DNA from: Paracentrotus lividus
Taxonomy: Eukaryota > Echinodermata > Echinoidea > Camarodonta > Echinidae
Reading direction: 5' to 3'
Length of the DNA: 64,000 bases
NCBI GenBank assembly: GCA_940671915.1
Contig: CALNVZ010003430.1
Span: forward strand, 14,367,110-14,431,109
Every line of letters starts with the position of its first letter. Position 1 is the first letter of the stretch. This document shows, piece by piece, positions 11,301-25,100 of this stretch. The translations under genes and the position numbers were made by a program. Under the pieces are notes generated by a model, which saw only the letters and a program-made list of their open reading frames with translations, searched no databases and was not told where the DNA came from.

Positions 11301-14300
11301 CGATTAACAACGTGCTGAATAACGTTGATGTACGTGACTCCATTAAAAACCACGAGGACGAGGAAATCAAAGTCTCGAGTGATCAAGAACTTGTAGTCAT
11401 AAAAGGGACACTTATGCAGAGTATCCGTGTCATTTTACAGGATCAAGTTTTAAGTCCCTTTAACAGTTCAACTTCCACCATTTTGTTGAAATCATGAATC
11501 CATGTTTAGATAATATAACAATGTGACACTGACTAATAGAATTAATTATTCTAGAGCAGTAGGCTAAACATGATGAAATGGACAAATAAACGTTCATCTA
11601 TAATTAATGCACTCAGAAAACTTAGGCTCATGATGAATATTCGGTAACTAAATTTAGATGCCCGAACCTTCTACCGAATAGCTTTAGAGTGATCTTACGA
11701 TCAAAATAATTTTTACCAACAAAATAGGGGTACAAAAACACTTTTGGTTTTTGTTTACAGTGTTGGCAGAATTACACAATTACACACATGACTGTCAAAA
11801 ATGTATCAAACCCAAGGATGAAAGCAAAGGGTCATTACTGACAGGAGAAATAGGCCATGATGCCAATTGCATTTGACCTCAGGCAGTCAGACGAGCATTC
11901 TTCAAATTAAGTTCAACTCATGAAGGACATATCAGTCGTCGCCTTTTTTACAAGAATATGAAGAGATAATCTAGTGTCACAGAGATCACAATCCCATGAT
12001 AATAATTGCAGGTGTGTTTATGTCAAATAAACCGTGAGATATTTTTACTACAAGATTGTTGGACACGACCACAAAATTTTAGGATGCCCAATTGCGATCC
12101 TGTGGCAACTCCTTGTCCAATGTCGGGTTCAAACTTTTCTGATAATTTCTCTTCTATCTCTTTTCTCAGCTTTTTCCTCCATAGTTTCTGTTTTCCATTA
12201 TCTTCATTGCTCATTCACTGGTCCCGTCAGTATCAAATTTTATTCATCATTTTATTTGTTTTTGCAATGCTTGTCAGGAGCACTTTTGGCTCTTTTCACT
12301 ATTTTCCGCGATATTGTTCTGAACTTTGAAATCTTATTTTGCCAATTATGCAATAGTATCCGCACATAATTCCAGTTGCCTACATCATACACCTGTACGT
12401 ATCCCACGGACTTCTGAATATTTTTACTTTTTAATGACAGAGCCATACAAATACCTTGGCAAAAGGATACCATTGCCGTTGAATTTGACTATTTTCATCA
12501 TGTTCGTTGGTAACCCTCACACGTGAGTTTCCTTTTGTCCATGATCAGACTCCTCCTCAATGGGCGAGGTCACGACCTCCTAATCAGATTGACCGTCTTC
12601 GATGTCATACGACACCAAGTTCACGTAAACGGTGCACTTTACATGACACCATATCGAGAGGGTGGGACTATTATGCCAAATATGTGAATGAACTTGCTGA
12701 TTTATACCTAAATTCTCTGACGGCATGCCACACTTCTTTGAAAATATACACACGATAAAGGTGTGGAGAAAAGAAATACATCATACAATTACATGTATGT
12801 TCCTTGCTCCTTGTTTCACGTAAGGGGATGGAGAAATAATGGTGACATAAAGCAACTGCAATCGAGTTGTACCTGAACAATAAATGAGGTGGTTTGATAA
12901 AATAATGGAAAATTGCCAACCATGCAGACGGGGTATCAGCCGGTTTTATCAAAAGGATATAATGTGCGATGTACATTTACAAAACGCATTCATGAAGGTG
13001 ACGGTGAGGTGATGATATTCATAACCAGATGACGCAAAACAATTATGGATGTTAGCATGCCATTTGATACCTTTAAAGCTTTGGGTGTCAGATGATCATG
13101 ACATGATGATGTGCAGGGTGATGGCCCGGTGAGGAGCCAGTTGATCGGTGCAAACAGATCTTCTTGAACCCAGCACGGCCACCATCGTTGCGCCACCCCC
13201 GATCGAGTTGGTCGCACGAGGGAGACCCTTCCAATGCCCTATATACATCAATAAAGGAGTCCTGATGCTGATTGCCCGTGGATGTATGGTTGCATACATA
13301 AAACCCTTGTCGTATATAACCATGATAACGAGCAAAACAGACTTTGAACTTCCTTATTTTCTAGACTTCATAAGGGAAGTGTGAGTTATGACAAAGTTGC
13401 TCTCTGAACGAATAAAGGTCGCTATACAATAAAATCTGAGGTGTCAAATGAGTGTTTATAGGTGATGTTATAAAGCCCCTACACTATTTTCAAATAGAGT
13501 ATTCATCTGCAGACTACGTGAGTTGCATCATGTCCCATATACATAATTCCATGCATTATCAGTCGGTGAGGAAGATGATGCTGATGATGAGATAGCAACG
13601 GTGGATGAGGCGCGCATCACTAATTGTGTCTTCCCCTCGTGTATCTCGCAGCTGATGGAGCAAGCTCATATCGGTCTAAAAATCAATAGGTAATGGGGAA
13701 GACATTCAAGAGGTGACGAGTGAAGGTTAAGGGGAATCGAGCACGACCGGATGATCGGGTTACAAATTGCGCTTTCCAGATTGAGCGCCGTATTGAACTT
13801 CTACCAGACAGCCACTTCATATCCGATGGCATTTGTCAATTTATATTGCCTAAAATGTGTGCCACTATTGGGTTATTTGTCTCTAGCAGATCTCGATGCA
13901 TATTTGAGACTCCCTAATGACAAAGTTTGGGAAGTGTGTGTTAGTATGGGTAATGGTATATGTACGATTTATTTTTATTCTTGTAGCAACAAGCTGTTTG
14001 TCTTTTAACACCTTAATAAAGTGATAACTATCTTCATTGACTTATCTCAAGCGTCTCTTTTCCCGTATCATTGTGTGTTGAATTTAAAGTGTTGGTGATC
14101 TTCATTGTGATTACAACCCTGTTCGGTCAAACTATAATCCAAAGTCAATAATCAATTATACCTATCATTTTTCATATTCGGAATACCCCAGGGATCTGTT
14201 CTGTGCCCACTCCTTTTCACCTTGTTTTTTTTTTTTTCTTTCTTTATTATGTTTATTGGTTCTTATTTGAAATTCTGTTGAGGTTTTATAGGTTTAAAGT

Positions 14301-16205
14301 CGAGTGACAGGGGCATTTAACTCAATTCTAAGCTGTGTAATTACCCTTTCATGCTGCCCTATATAGATCGTTTATCAGTCGTTGATTCCGTATAAGCACG
14401 CTGTCAAATCAATTATATTTATGTACAAAACAACGATAAATGTTACATCCCATGTTGTCCTATTAAACGCTTGTAGGTCGATCTCCTGTTATCTCAAGCC
14501 GTAATAATAGTTAATAGGTGTCACGAAGTACACGTGTGTTGTTGGGGATCTACTAAAACTATCCAGTTAATTTCCCGCGGAAATCTCTTTTTAGAGCTCA
14601 TCATCCCAGAGAGTGGAATTACAAACATGGGTGATGGATGCAGCCCGGGACAATTTTGATCACGGTCGAGAATGTTTTAAAGTGACCGATTTGAAAACGA
14701 ATGGAATAAGGGCTCCGATAAAATAATTGTTTCCATTTGTGACGAATAAATATCAAGTTTAAGAATTCGGTTGTATTTCGTACAATTATAAATCAGTTAA
14801 AACACGTCTCTGTTACTATCCTTACCATATATGACTCGGGTAGATTGTATTAAATCGGTTAAACTTCATAATAATGATAATGCTGAATATATCTGCTAAT
14901 TACATCAAAGTCGAAATCATACGAGATCATGATACGCTTTTGCGCTGCCCTTGGCAGGTTTTTTGTTTTGTTTTGTTTTGTTTTTTAATATCTTTCGTTT
15001 TATTATTTGTATATAGATTTTTTTTTCGCGGGAGGGGTAATTTTTCAAAACCGTTTTTATATTTCGGAAGGGCATATGTCCCCCCCCCCCCCATCCCACC
15101 TGTCCGCAGGAGTAAAATGCACTAGGTCTATCGGCAGAGACACGTGGGAATACATTCTTGTTTCTAAAACAAAAAAGCCAGGTTAATTCGTGACACTTCT
15201 CTCTTCCGCCAACAGGAAACGTTTCAAAATTCAATGAGCAGTGATGCCTCAAACAGTAGTAAAGTTCACATCCACCCGTTAGGTCTCCAGGAATAATTCA
15301 CGTTTGGCAACATCGTAAAATATTATTACTCCATTTGAATGGTATTGACTTATGTGGAAGGCCACTGGCTGTTCCTCCTCGTATAGCTCTTAACATTTTC
15401 ATATCCATGAATGAAAATTATGATTTCCTATACTTGCCTTTTTGATGACAAATTCATGTGTTCACGAAAATATTCCGAGTCGTTTCCCCCTTTATTAAAA
15501 TAAGAAAAGTAATTCAATATCGCGAAGTAAAAATAATTATATGCCCTGTAACATGTAAATATAAATGTACATGGTTTAAGACATGATAACGTACCATGCT
15601 ACAAAAAATGGAAAATAGCATCTAGTAAATAAATATAAGCTTTTCCTTTTGCTATCAATATTTATTTCTGTTCAATTTGTTTTATTTTGTGTTTTATTTT
15701 TATTTTTTTTAATCTTTTTTATGTTTTTGTTTTTTTTCTTCTTCTTTTTTTTGAAACACGAATAGTTTTGGAGTAATTCTGTATTCTGTCTATTCATGGA
15801 TCGCAATAAGAAAATTAAGATCCATTTAAGATCCATGGTCTATTCTAGAAATTAGGATGTTACTATACACCTAAATTCTTACATGTGAACCGCCCTTGTA
15901 AGTGATTTACGCGAGTGAAGTGATAGCATACGATGATTGTATCTCGGTAAGAGTTTAATGATTTGAAAAGAGGATGTGAAGGATTTTTCCTTCATCGGTT
16001 ATTGATAATAGGAGGATAATAGGTGGGATTTAGGCTGTACCGATTGAAACGTGTCGGCACCCTTCGCCATCAGACAAGAGTCGGCTCCACCCCTGGCATG
16101 CCTGGTGGCTCCGTAATGACCCACCCCTCCTCCCCCGTCCCTACCCCACCCTCACCATGCTCACCTTCAAAAATCCGATGCTCGGTTGTTATCAAATAAC
16201 TAGCA

Positions 16206-17677
16206 GCAGTGCCCGTAGCAGCACAGGGGGGAGGCACATAATTCTATTTTATATGGTTTGTTACATTTATTAAAATTGATTTCTGACGTTAAAAAAAAAA
16301 CAAACAAATCAAACAAACAACAAAAACAAAAACACGATTTTCACCCCACCCACCCGCCATTTTTTTTTGAAAATATAATAATAAAAGAAGGACTTTATGT
16401 TATCATAATTACGAAAAAAATATTCGACACCTATGCCAAGCAACAGTCACCATAGATGTTTACCTTTCCCTTTCTCCCTCTATCTTTCCTCTATAATTTC
16501 CTTAATTTGCTTTAAAAAAAAATAAATAGTCGGCCCTTCCAGCCTCCAAGAAAAGAAGGTCACATTTCATAGGGGGTGTTTAATTATTTTTTTTCTATTT
16601 TATTTATTATTTTAATATCTGTTTTTCGATCAATTTGGCTGTCCCCTTCAGGTCAGTTTAGCGCCCCGCCTAAGGTAAATTTGGCGCCCCCTCATGTTAC
16701 TCATAGTTCTACTTCTGTTTTTCTTTCCTTTCCGTATTTGGCCCTTATATAGTTTGTTATCTCTTATATCAGTTTAATTGAAGACATTCATTTTCAGAAA
16801 CGTATTTTAGATATGAAATGCTTTATAAACATAATCCTTCAAGCATGCCCATCAACCCAAATATAAAAAACACCCCTCCCCCCCCCCCCAAAAAAAAACG
16901 AATCCAGTTAGACTGAGAGGTATATATTACAATGTGCATAATATCTGCATGAATTAAATTGTGTAAGTGACATGTAGAGCTATTCAATTGCTTCAAATTA
17001 CATTTTACTCGCTTGTTTTGGCAGAACAATTTTCCCCTTAGTTTATTTGCTTTTCCCGTATAACGTAAATATAATTTTTTTTATATTCAATTTGAAATAT
17101 CATAATTTGAGTGGTTTGGTTTAGTCTTTCTATTTCCCGGCTGTCCTATACTCCCTTAATATTTTTAATTTATTTCTCTCGCTCGCTCTCTCTCTCTCTC
17201 TCTTCCATTCCTCCTCTCCACCTCCGCTATAACATGTTTTTTTTTTTTTTTTTTTTTCATTTAATCCAACTTCATGACATCTGAATGGGTCGATGGAGTA
17301 CTTGGAGCCCTAAACTGAACTGTTAGTGTAAACAATCTTGAGAGATTCATGTTCTTTTGGAGGCACATTAGTAAGAAAATTACCATCATTTTTTTTTTTA
17401 TTTTCCCTCATATAACGAATATTATACTTCATTGAAAGTATTATTGATGAGTTCCGATCATTATTTGAAAATCTAATCACGATTAATTTTAAATATCATA
17501 CCTTTCATCATTTTATTCCTTTTTTAAATTAATAATTTATTTGAAATAGTCTAATGGTCTTAATATTATTGTTCATTCTTCTTAATTTCCGGCTACAATT
17601 ACTGATTTATAGTTATATACTCTCATCTGCGCGCATACCTACCACACCTTCCTCCATGACATGGATTTTATTATTAT
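16206..17677 (+). repeat. Intronic segmental repeat, copy A
   Basis: This is the first of three diverged direct copies of a ~1.5-kb segment. It starts at GCAGTGCCCGTAG and shares, in the same order with copy B: TGACGTTAAAAAAAAAAC, the CCTTTCCCTTTCTCCCTCTAT tract, CAGTTAGACTGAGAGGTA, GGGTCGATGGAGTACTTGGA and ATGGATTTTATTATT. It has no coding potential and many frame-breaking homopolymers. Confidence 0.8.
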
Positions 17678-18054
17678 TGAGATTACCAGAGATCGATCGA
17701 TCGGGACAGAATATCCGTCCTATCTCATTCGACAATAGGCAAATTACACCATATCATAAGCGGTCGTATTCATGACTTCTGAATGTGAACTTGACCACCG
17801 CACCTGCTTTTTGTTATTAGAAGATGATTTGTTGAGCCAAAGCAGTGTCGAAACTAAAAACAACACGACGGCGACGAACAAACATCTATGTGGACGGATT
17901 GCGAAAATGGAACGTTTAACATCAACGTGTCATAACGAGTTTTATCTTTGAACCTTATAGATGACACTATACTTTTATTGAACGTTTATGAACGTTTTTA
18001 AAACGTCCAAAGCTAGATTTCATGAGTTTTTGTGCAAATGAAGTGGTACGCAGA

Positions 18055-18298
18055 GCAGTGCCCGTAGCCAGCACAGGCGGGGAGGCCACATGAATTTATT
18101 TTATATGGGTTTGTTACATTATAAGAATTGATTCTGACGTTAAAAAAAAAACAAAACAAACAAACACAAAAACAAACGTTGAAATGTTTATCATTAATAT
18201 AATAAACATATTTCGATATCATGTCAACATGCTCCACCCTAGATGTTATTACCTTTCCCTTTCTCCCTCTATCGTTCCCCTATAATTTCTCCTAATTT

Positions 18299-18330
<32 letters not shown>

Positions 18331-19530
18331 CGGCATTCAGGCTCTAAAGAAAAAAGGTCACATATCAGACATATAGGGGGTTTTAATTATTTTTTCCCCC
18401 TATTTTATTTATTATTTTTATATTTGCTTTCGACCAATTTGTGTCCCCTTCAGGTCAGTTTAGGCGCCCGCTAAAGTAAATTTGGTGTCCCCCTTAAGCC
18501 CCCCCACCCCCGACAAATATCGCGCATGTTACTTATAGTTCTAGCTTTCTGTTTTTCTTCCTTTGTATTTTCCCCTATAATATTTTGTTATCTTATATCA
18601 GTTTAATTGAAGACATCACTTTACAGAAAGCTTATTAATATATGATATGAATGGCTTTTATCAAAAACATTATCCTTCCAAGTGCCCATCACCCAATATC
18701 AAACACCCCCGCCCCTCCCCCCTCAAAAAAAACAATCCAGTTAGACTGAGAGGTAAGTTACAAGAGGTATATATTACAATGTGCATATATCTGCATGGAT
18801 TAAATCGTGTAAGTGACATGTAAGCTCTTTAATTGCTTCGAATTACTTTTGCTCTCGTTGTTCTGTCCATTGGCAGAACAATACAATTTTTCCCTTAGTT
18901 TATTTGCTTTTCCCGTATAACGTAATATATAGTTCAATTTGAAAATATCATAAATTTAGTGGTTTGGTTTAGTCTTTCTATTTCCCGCTGTCCTATACTC
19001 CCTTAATATTTTACTTTATCTCTCCTCTCTCCTCCTCTCTCTCTCTCTCACTTTCTTCTCTCCACCTCCTCTATAACATGTTTGTTGTTTTCTATTTTGT
19101 TTTTTTTCATTTTTTTCTTCTTCATTTTAATCAAACTGTTTCATTCAGTGACACCTGAATGGGTCGATGGAGTACTTGGAGCCCTAACTGAACTGTTAAT
19201 GGTAAACACTCTGAGAGGTTCATGTTCTTTGGGGCTATTGGTAGAACAATTTCCCATATTTTTTTTTATTTTCCTTCATATAAACGAATATTATATTCAT
19301 TTTGAAATATTATTTGATTTCAATCATTATTATGAAATTATATCGATTTTGACAATATCATAATTTTAATATTTTGATTTCTTCTTTAAATTAGTATTTA
19401 TTCTGAATATCTTAATTTATTAATTTCGTTTCTCTTTTAATTTTCCGGCTATCTTATTGTTTTAGTGTATATCTCTCTGCGCATCCTCTCCCACCCTCCT
19501 CATAACATGGATTTTATTATTGTATTATTT
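18055..19530 (+). repeat. Intronic segmental repeat, copy B
   Basis: This copy is collinear with copy A from GCAGTGCCCGTAG to ATGGATTTTATTATT. It is almost equal in length and differs mainly by small indels and homopolymer length. Similarity may continue slightly further, to about 19560 (GGCCCCTTTC), where it matches copy C. Confidence 0.8.
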
Positions 19531-19589
19531 TTATAAGGCCCCTTTCTCTCTCACTCCTCTGGTCTGGGGGTGTATATTTTTTTTATGCA

Positions 19590-20011
19590 GCCTTTTTTCT
19601 TTTAAAATTTCATTCCGACATTAAAAACAAAGCTTTCCAAGCCGACTCATTTTCATTTTTTTAATTTGACTGCTGAATTGTTTAAAATAATCGATATATG
19701 CAATAAAAGAACGGAAAATAACACGTGTTAATTAAGTACTTACATGTAGCAGAGTAAGCATGTTTCGATATCCTTTGACAACCGTCACCAATAGATTGTT
19801 TTATTATTCCTTTTCCCCTTCTCTCTCTCTTCCCCTTTCTCTCGGTTCTTTTTTCTTCAATCTTTCCCCCGAGAGATTTTATTTTTAAGTTCGTATCTTA
19901 TACATATTTATATATAGCGAGGTTAGACTTCTTTTCGCTACCCAGATTCTTGGCTAACATTGCGGCATTCGAATTAGATGAATCGAAGATCATAACCCTC
20001 CCCACCCCCAC

Positions 20012-20043
<32 letters not shown>

Positions 20044-21080
20044 AACGACAACAACAACAACACAAAGAAACAAAAACAAAACAAACAAAACCAAAAAATT
20101 TCCAGCTCACCTCTGCTGCACAGAGCTCGATAAAGAAAAGAAGGTGTAACAGTGTTGCAAAAAATGAATAAACTAATGCTTTACTTGTCCACGGAGATAA
20201 ATCTAAGTTGCTTACTTCGCACCGGAGTTAAATTTTGTTTACTCTTAACAGAGTCAAAAGTAACGTCGCAAGAAATTATAGTAAACTAATGGTATAATGG
20301 TGTTACTCCTACCCTTGCGAGAAGCTAGGATTAGGAATGATAACATGAGATAAAAGTTATCTTTTCACTAGAGTAACATTTAGCTCAATCGATGAGTAAT
20401 ATTTTTTACCATCTAGTACATAATTATCTACAAGCCGCATTAAGAGTAATATTTTTACTCAATTTTCATGCGAGTTACCTTTTTGCTCAATTTATAGGGT
20501 AAGATTTACTCATTTTTTTTTGAGTTGTGATCAACGCATTATTCAAATATAAATATAGACCACTTTTTTTTTTTTTAATCCTTTTCTCGTTCCACCTCTT
20601 TCTATACATAGTTTTTAGTTTTCGTTTTTCTCCTTTTCCTTTCCGGATTTGGCCAAAACTATATAATTTTACTCACCTTATATGCGGTTTATTGAAGACG
20701 TTTCCTTTTCAGGATATATCTCAGTATAAAAATTTTATTAAAACATTTTCTTGAAAGCATGCAGCCCTTTCCCTGAACGGAAATCATCAAAAAACAAAAC
20801 CCAAGAAAATACTTAACAATTAAAGACCCGAATCAAGTAGACTGAGAGGTATAATGAGATTATTAGTTTAATGATTTACTTTCGTAAACCGATAACGTAA
20901 TAATGCGGCCCTATAATTCATTTAGAAATTTATAATCTTGAGTGGTTTGATTTCTAATCAATTTTCACGGCTGTCCATCTCCGTCTGATCTATTTTGTTG
21001 ATATGTATCATCTCGTCTTCAGCTTCTATACTACACACGTATATTTTCTTTATTATTTTTTTTTATGACGCCCCTTTCCT
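19590..21080 (+). repeat. Intronic segmental repeat, copy C (diverged, interrupted)
   Basis: This is a more decayed copy. The matches to A and B are CCGACATTAAAAAC, CCGTCACCAATAGAT, the pyrimidine tract near 19800, TTATTGAAGACGT with TTTTCAG, AGTAGACTGAGAGGTATAAT near 20838 and a GCCCCTTTCC end near 21070. Between about 20170 and 20530 there is unrelated AT-rich sequence with repeated GAGTAA/TTACTC words, probably a later insertion. The borders are approximate. Confidence 0.55.
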
Positions 21081-22037
21081 TATCTGTCCTGTCCCTGTCT
21101 GCTGTCTGCTGTCTCTTTGTTGTTGTTGTTGTTTGTTTTGTTTTTTTTTTTTTGGTGTTGATAGTTGTTTTTTTGTTGCTGTGTTACTTTGCTTTTGCTC
21201 TCTAAGACACACTAGATTACAGCGATCGATTCGCGTCGGCAGAAATGTCCGGTAGGTTTCTTTTTTTTTTTTTTTTATTTTTTTTATTTTTCTTTGTTAA
21301 TTGAGTTTTTTTTTTTTCTTTTTGTTTATGTTGTATTTTGTTTTTGTTTTTTTTAGCATTCTGTTTGTTTCTTTTTCGTCATTTTTGTTTTTCATTTTGA
21401 TTGTATTGTTTTTACTATCTCAATCGAAAATGCAGGATTGCATCCAAACGGTCGCTATTTAGTTTAGTGGTGCATGGTCTGAATTCGTTGAGCAGTACTG
21501 GCTTTTTTTTTAGTTTTAGAGTGATTTAGTGTCGAAGCAATGAGTGTTTTGAAACTAAGAAAAAGCTAACCGCGGGCGACCTTATGAAACATTGGTCGTC
21601 CACCGCAGACGCTCGATACACCGGAAAGTGAACATAGAGGAGGAAATGCGTTACATTTCACGCGTTCCATGCAGTTACAGCCTACGATGAAGCTGTCTTG
21701 GGGTCATCGGCTGCGCATCACCCGCACAAACAGGCGCGGTGGAACGGGTAACATACTCGCGTTTTTCGGGCATGGGCAGATTCTCCGCACGTCCTGTGAT
21801 TGCCTTCGCTTCGGCTTTATACTTCATGGATGAAACCAGAACTTAAAATGTATGTTTGCTCCTTTATTGTAAGGTTTTCCTCAATACAGAATAACAGAAT
21901 AATCTGACGATAACTTCTATTATTTTGGAAACCCCTTCTACTTCACTCTCGTCCCACTGCATATTAATTATTATACTAGACGTTTTATGAAATGACTGGT
22001 TTTCTAACATCAAGAATCTTTCTTCTTTTTTTCACAG

Positions 22038-22103
22038 ATGCAATACTTGGGAGCCCGAGGATAATATTCTAGATCCTAGCCTGGTGCTAGATTTCGAAGG
22101 AAG
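22038..22103 (+). CDS. CBX: CBX/Polycomb chromobox protein, exon 3 (residues 35-57)
   Basis: This 66-nt exon completes the chromodomain: KCNTWEPEDNILDPSLVLDF. The TWEPE and NILDP motifs are diagnostic of the Pc/CBX class: Drosophila Pc has NTWEPEVNILD and human CBX7 has STWEPEEHILDP. Cys36 stands where the family usually has Tyr or His. The C-terminal helix starts LVLDFEGR. The acceptor is a long pyrimidine run plus CACAG; the donor is GTAGGT at 22104, leaving two bases of an Arg codon (phase 2). Confidence 0.9.
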
Positions 22104-25100
22104 GTAGGTTATATTCATTTATATCTGAATGTTACGATTGTTACGATTTTTACCCTACAAAATGACGTTTCGTTAACAACATGTTGAATAATGGGTTTAA
22201 AAGAAATAAGGTGTTCAAGGTGAGGAAGACAGAACTGGTATCTGAAAAATCATAGAGTAATGTTCACTAGTATTAGGAGGGTGCGTATTGTGTATTGTTA
22301 TCTAAAGTTTAAATCGATAAAAAAAAAATAGGTTAAAGACTCGCTCTCATTATGGATCGTATAGGCCTACGTCCTCAGAACACATCTACTCAACACCGTC
22401 AATATTGGGGATTGCCCCTATATTTATGCCTTTAGGAGCGCATACATGTAGAAGGAAGCAACGCCCAGTCTTTCTATTCTAGTGAGAAATCATGGATTAT
22501 TGTATCACAAAAACTTCATGATAAAATTTTCACTTGTTTATGCATAAATTACAATTACATATGTTTGTACACGAGAGAACAAATCAAATTAAGTCATTCC
22601 CAGAAAAATTTGACAGGAGTCACATGACCTTGTGGTAAATTGTTATCTCACCGCTTATCCTTTCAGCCATTAATTACTGACCAATTTTACTACGGAAAAC
22701 TATTACTATCGGTTAACAACCCACACCGCAGACCAAACTGACCATGACTTGACCAATTAAAGCCTTCAAGTCACATGCTTAATGTTTATTATTGTGCCTA
22801 TAATTCAGATCAATCAGCTATGCAGTTATCTCATTTTAAAAAATCGGGCTCTTGCCAAATAATGTTTGCTTATAATAACGCATTACAAATTGATTCGTGG
22901 TGTAAGGTATTTACAAATTGAATGCAAACACAATTGGAATGTAAAATCCATTTCATTTTGAAAATTTTTAAAACATGTAAAAGATGTCATTCAAATAGGC
23001 AATCGCAGCGTAGAATTCCGAGAGAAAAAATAACAGTAATTATAGATATCTATAATATTTTTTAAAATGATAATCTGCGATTTGATAGGGGCCTATTAAA
23101 AGTATATTTTGTATTTTGTACTTGATAATATTGCTACTAAACTTCAGATAACTTGTAAAGCAAATACTCACAATTCTAAGACAGACAATGAGAGATTGGT
23201 TTGGTAGGCCTAGGTTATATGTTTACAACCAAATTCATTTTTCCCTCGAAAAGAGGCACATAGCACTTTTTTTAAAATGGCGGTTAAACTTTACGGTCCA
23301 GAAATGCAAAAGCCATTGGCAGCTCATATATCGAGCGACAGGGATTTGAAGAACAGGGGCAGTGATGATCAAATGTGACAGTTAGTAAGAATATTGGATA
23401 TTATATTACCAACTCGGGTTCATAATGGCCTGTGTGTAGTAGGGTAGAAATCATCCAAGGTTCTTAAACCATATAGCCTATCAATTATGAATACAGAAAA
23501 GGTCTCGTGACATAACGCGTCTTGTATTTTCACGGTATTATCGATTATACTCAAAATTCAGCTTCGATAGGCATAAACCTGTCATACGATCCAATGTTAA
23601 TGCACAATCTATGACATCTGCAGAAAATCGTTTTAATGGTACATGATCAATGTATTTGATTATCATTTTAGGTGTTGTACATGTAATGAAAAATTACTTC
23701 ACCGAATTAATACGGCTCCATATAACTTTCGTATATAACAATAATTGAGATATCATCTGACCGTAATTATTGTAATTAGTATACACCACTTATTATCAAT
23801 ATAGAGCGTTTTAGCCGTGCAATATTATGCCGTATTTCACGGTCAAATAAAAATACTGTTTTTCACAAGTTATGCATTGTAAATAATGGTCATAAAATTA
23901 GAAGGATATTAAATATACGCTATACTTCATGGGATACCAAAATATTCCACTCTTTAGGGTCAATAATGCACTCATCTTCGATTCGTGCAATTTTGGCCCT
24001 AACTCGTGGAATATTTCTAGTATCCAATTTTGAGCCATTTAATAATATAAAGACATATTTTAAACTCATTTCGTTCTTGACAAACATTGGATGCTTTAGG
24101 CTTAATACAACATGACTTATGTATGCTAATAGTAAGAGCTGTTTTCAGTTGCACTTGGCCATGTTGGCACCCTCGGATAATTTCCTGTTACCATTCTTGT
24201 CATAATATCTTTGAACTCGTGTCGCTCTCCCGCCTCTAAGGATATACATTCCAATCATGGAATCCATACCTCGAGAGGAACGCGGAAGTATACAGGTATA
24301 AGGATTGGACGAGCGGGAGAAATATTGTTCATAAATTTCATATCATAATATTCATTTCAAAGTGGTATCAAAGGGTGTTTCCGTTGTTGGCTCAGATATA
24401 GGGTGCTCCATGGTACCACTGACACCCTAACAATAGACTTTTAAAAGTTTTGACATGTTTTATGGTAAAGGTAGTATTGGTTGGGCATGTTGGGTGTAGA
24501 GACACCCGGTACCATAACCTGAACTGAATTTCCCGATACATTCAGAAGTTTCAATTGTCAGATTGTTTTTGCTGTTGATCCAACAGAGGATCATAATCTT
24601 GTCTTGCCTACGCCTTTCGTCCAGTTCAGTTACAAGTGGGATGACAAGATATTGGCTTCAACATTTTTTTTTTTTTTTTTTTTTTCATTCTTCATTTAGT
24701 AAAAATTATTGATAACGTATGAGTAAAACTGGCTTATTTCTGTTATGGTCCTACTTCAAATACCTGGGGTATTCGTACCATTTTGCGCCATTTGAGGTGC
24801 TGACTTGAAATAAAAAAATCATTTCCGTTTAGCATAGAAATCTAAAGGTCAATAAATCATTAGATTGATTGTAGAGCTGTCCATAACTCACCTACACCAA
24901 CTGGTTGATTCCATAACAAATTCTAAATAGACCCGAATGGCCAACAAAACAAAAAAAAAACAAAACAAAAAAAAACAAAAAAACAAAAAAAACTAAACCC
25001 CTATTTCTAACCTGAAACTTGATGTACCCCAGTTACTGATACTTTAGAAAAAACTATTCCATTGCCATAAATTGCCAAAGTTTTTGGGGTTTGGAGTATT

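Larger units (their letters stand above)
7257..22037 (+). other. CBX: CBX intron 2 (14.8 kb)
   Basis: The intron runs from GTAAGTAAAT to CTTTTTTTCACAG. The first half is ordinary AT-rich non-coding sequence with a small cluster of GTTGCCC palindromes near 8097-8381. The second half (16.2-21.1 kb) holds three diverged direct copies of one segment, with many homopolymer and pyrimidine runs. No other exon is supported. Confidence 0.75.

Noticed and set aside
12006..12976. Cluster of overlapping open frames (60-110 codons) in intron 2
   Set aside because: Both strands are open in several frames, the peptides are hydrophobic or low-complexity, and I recognise no motif. It looks like chance.
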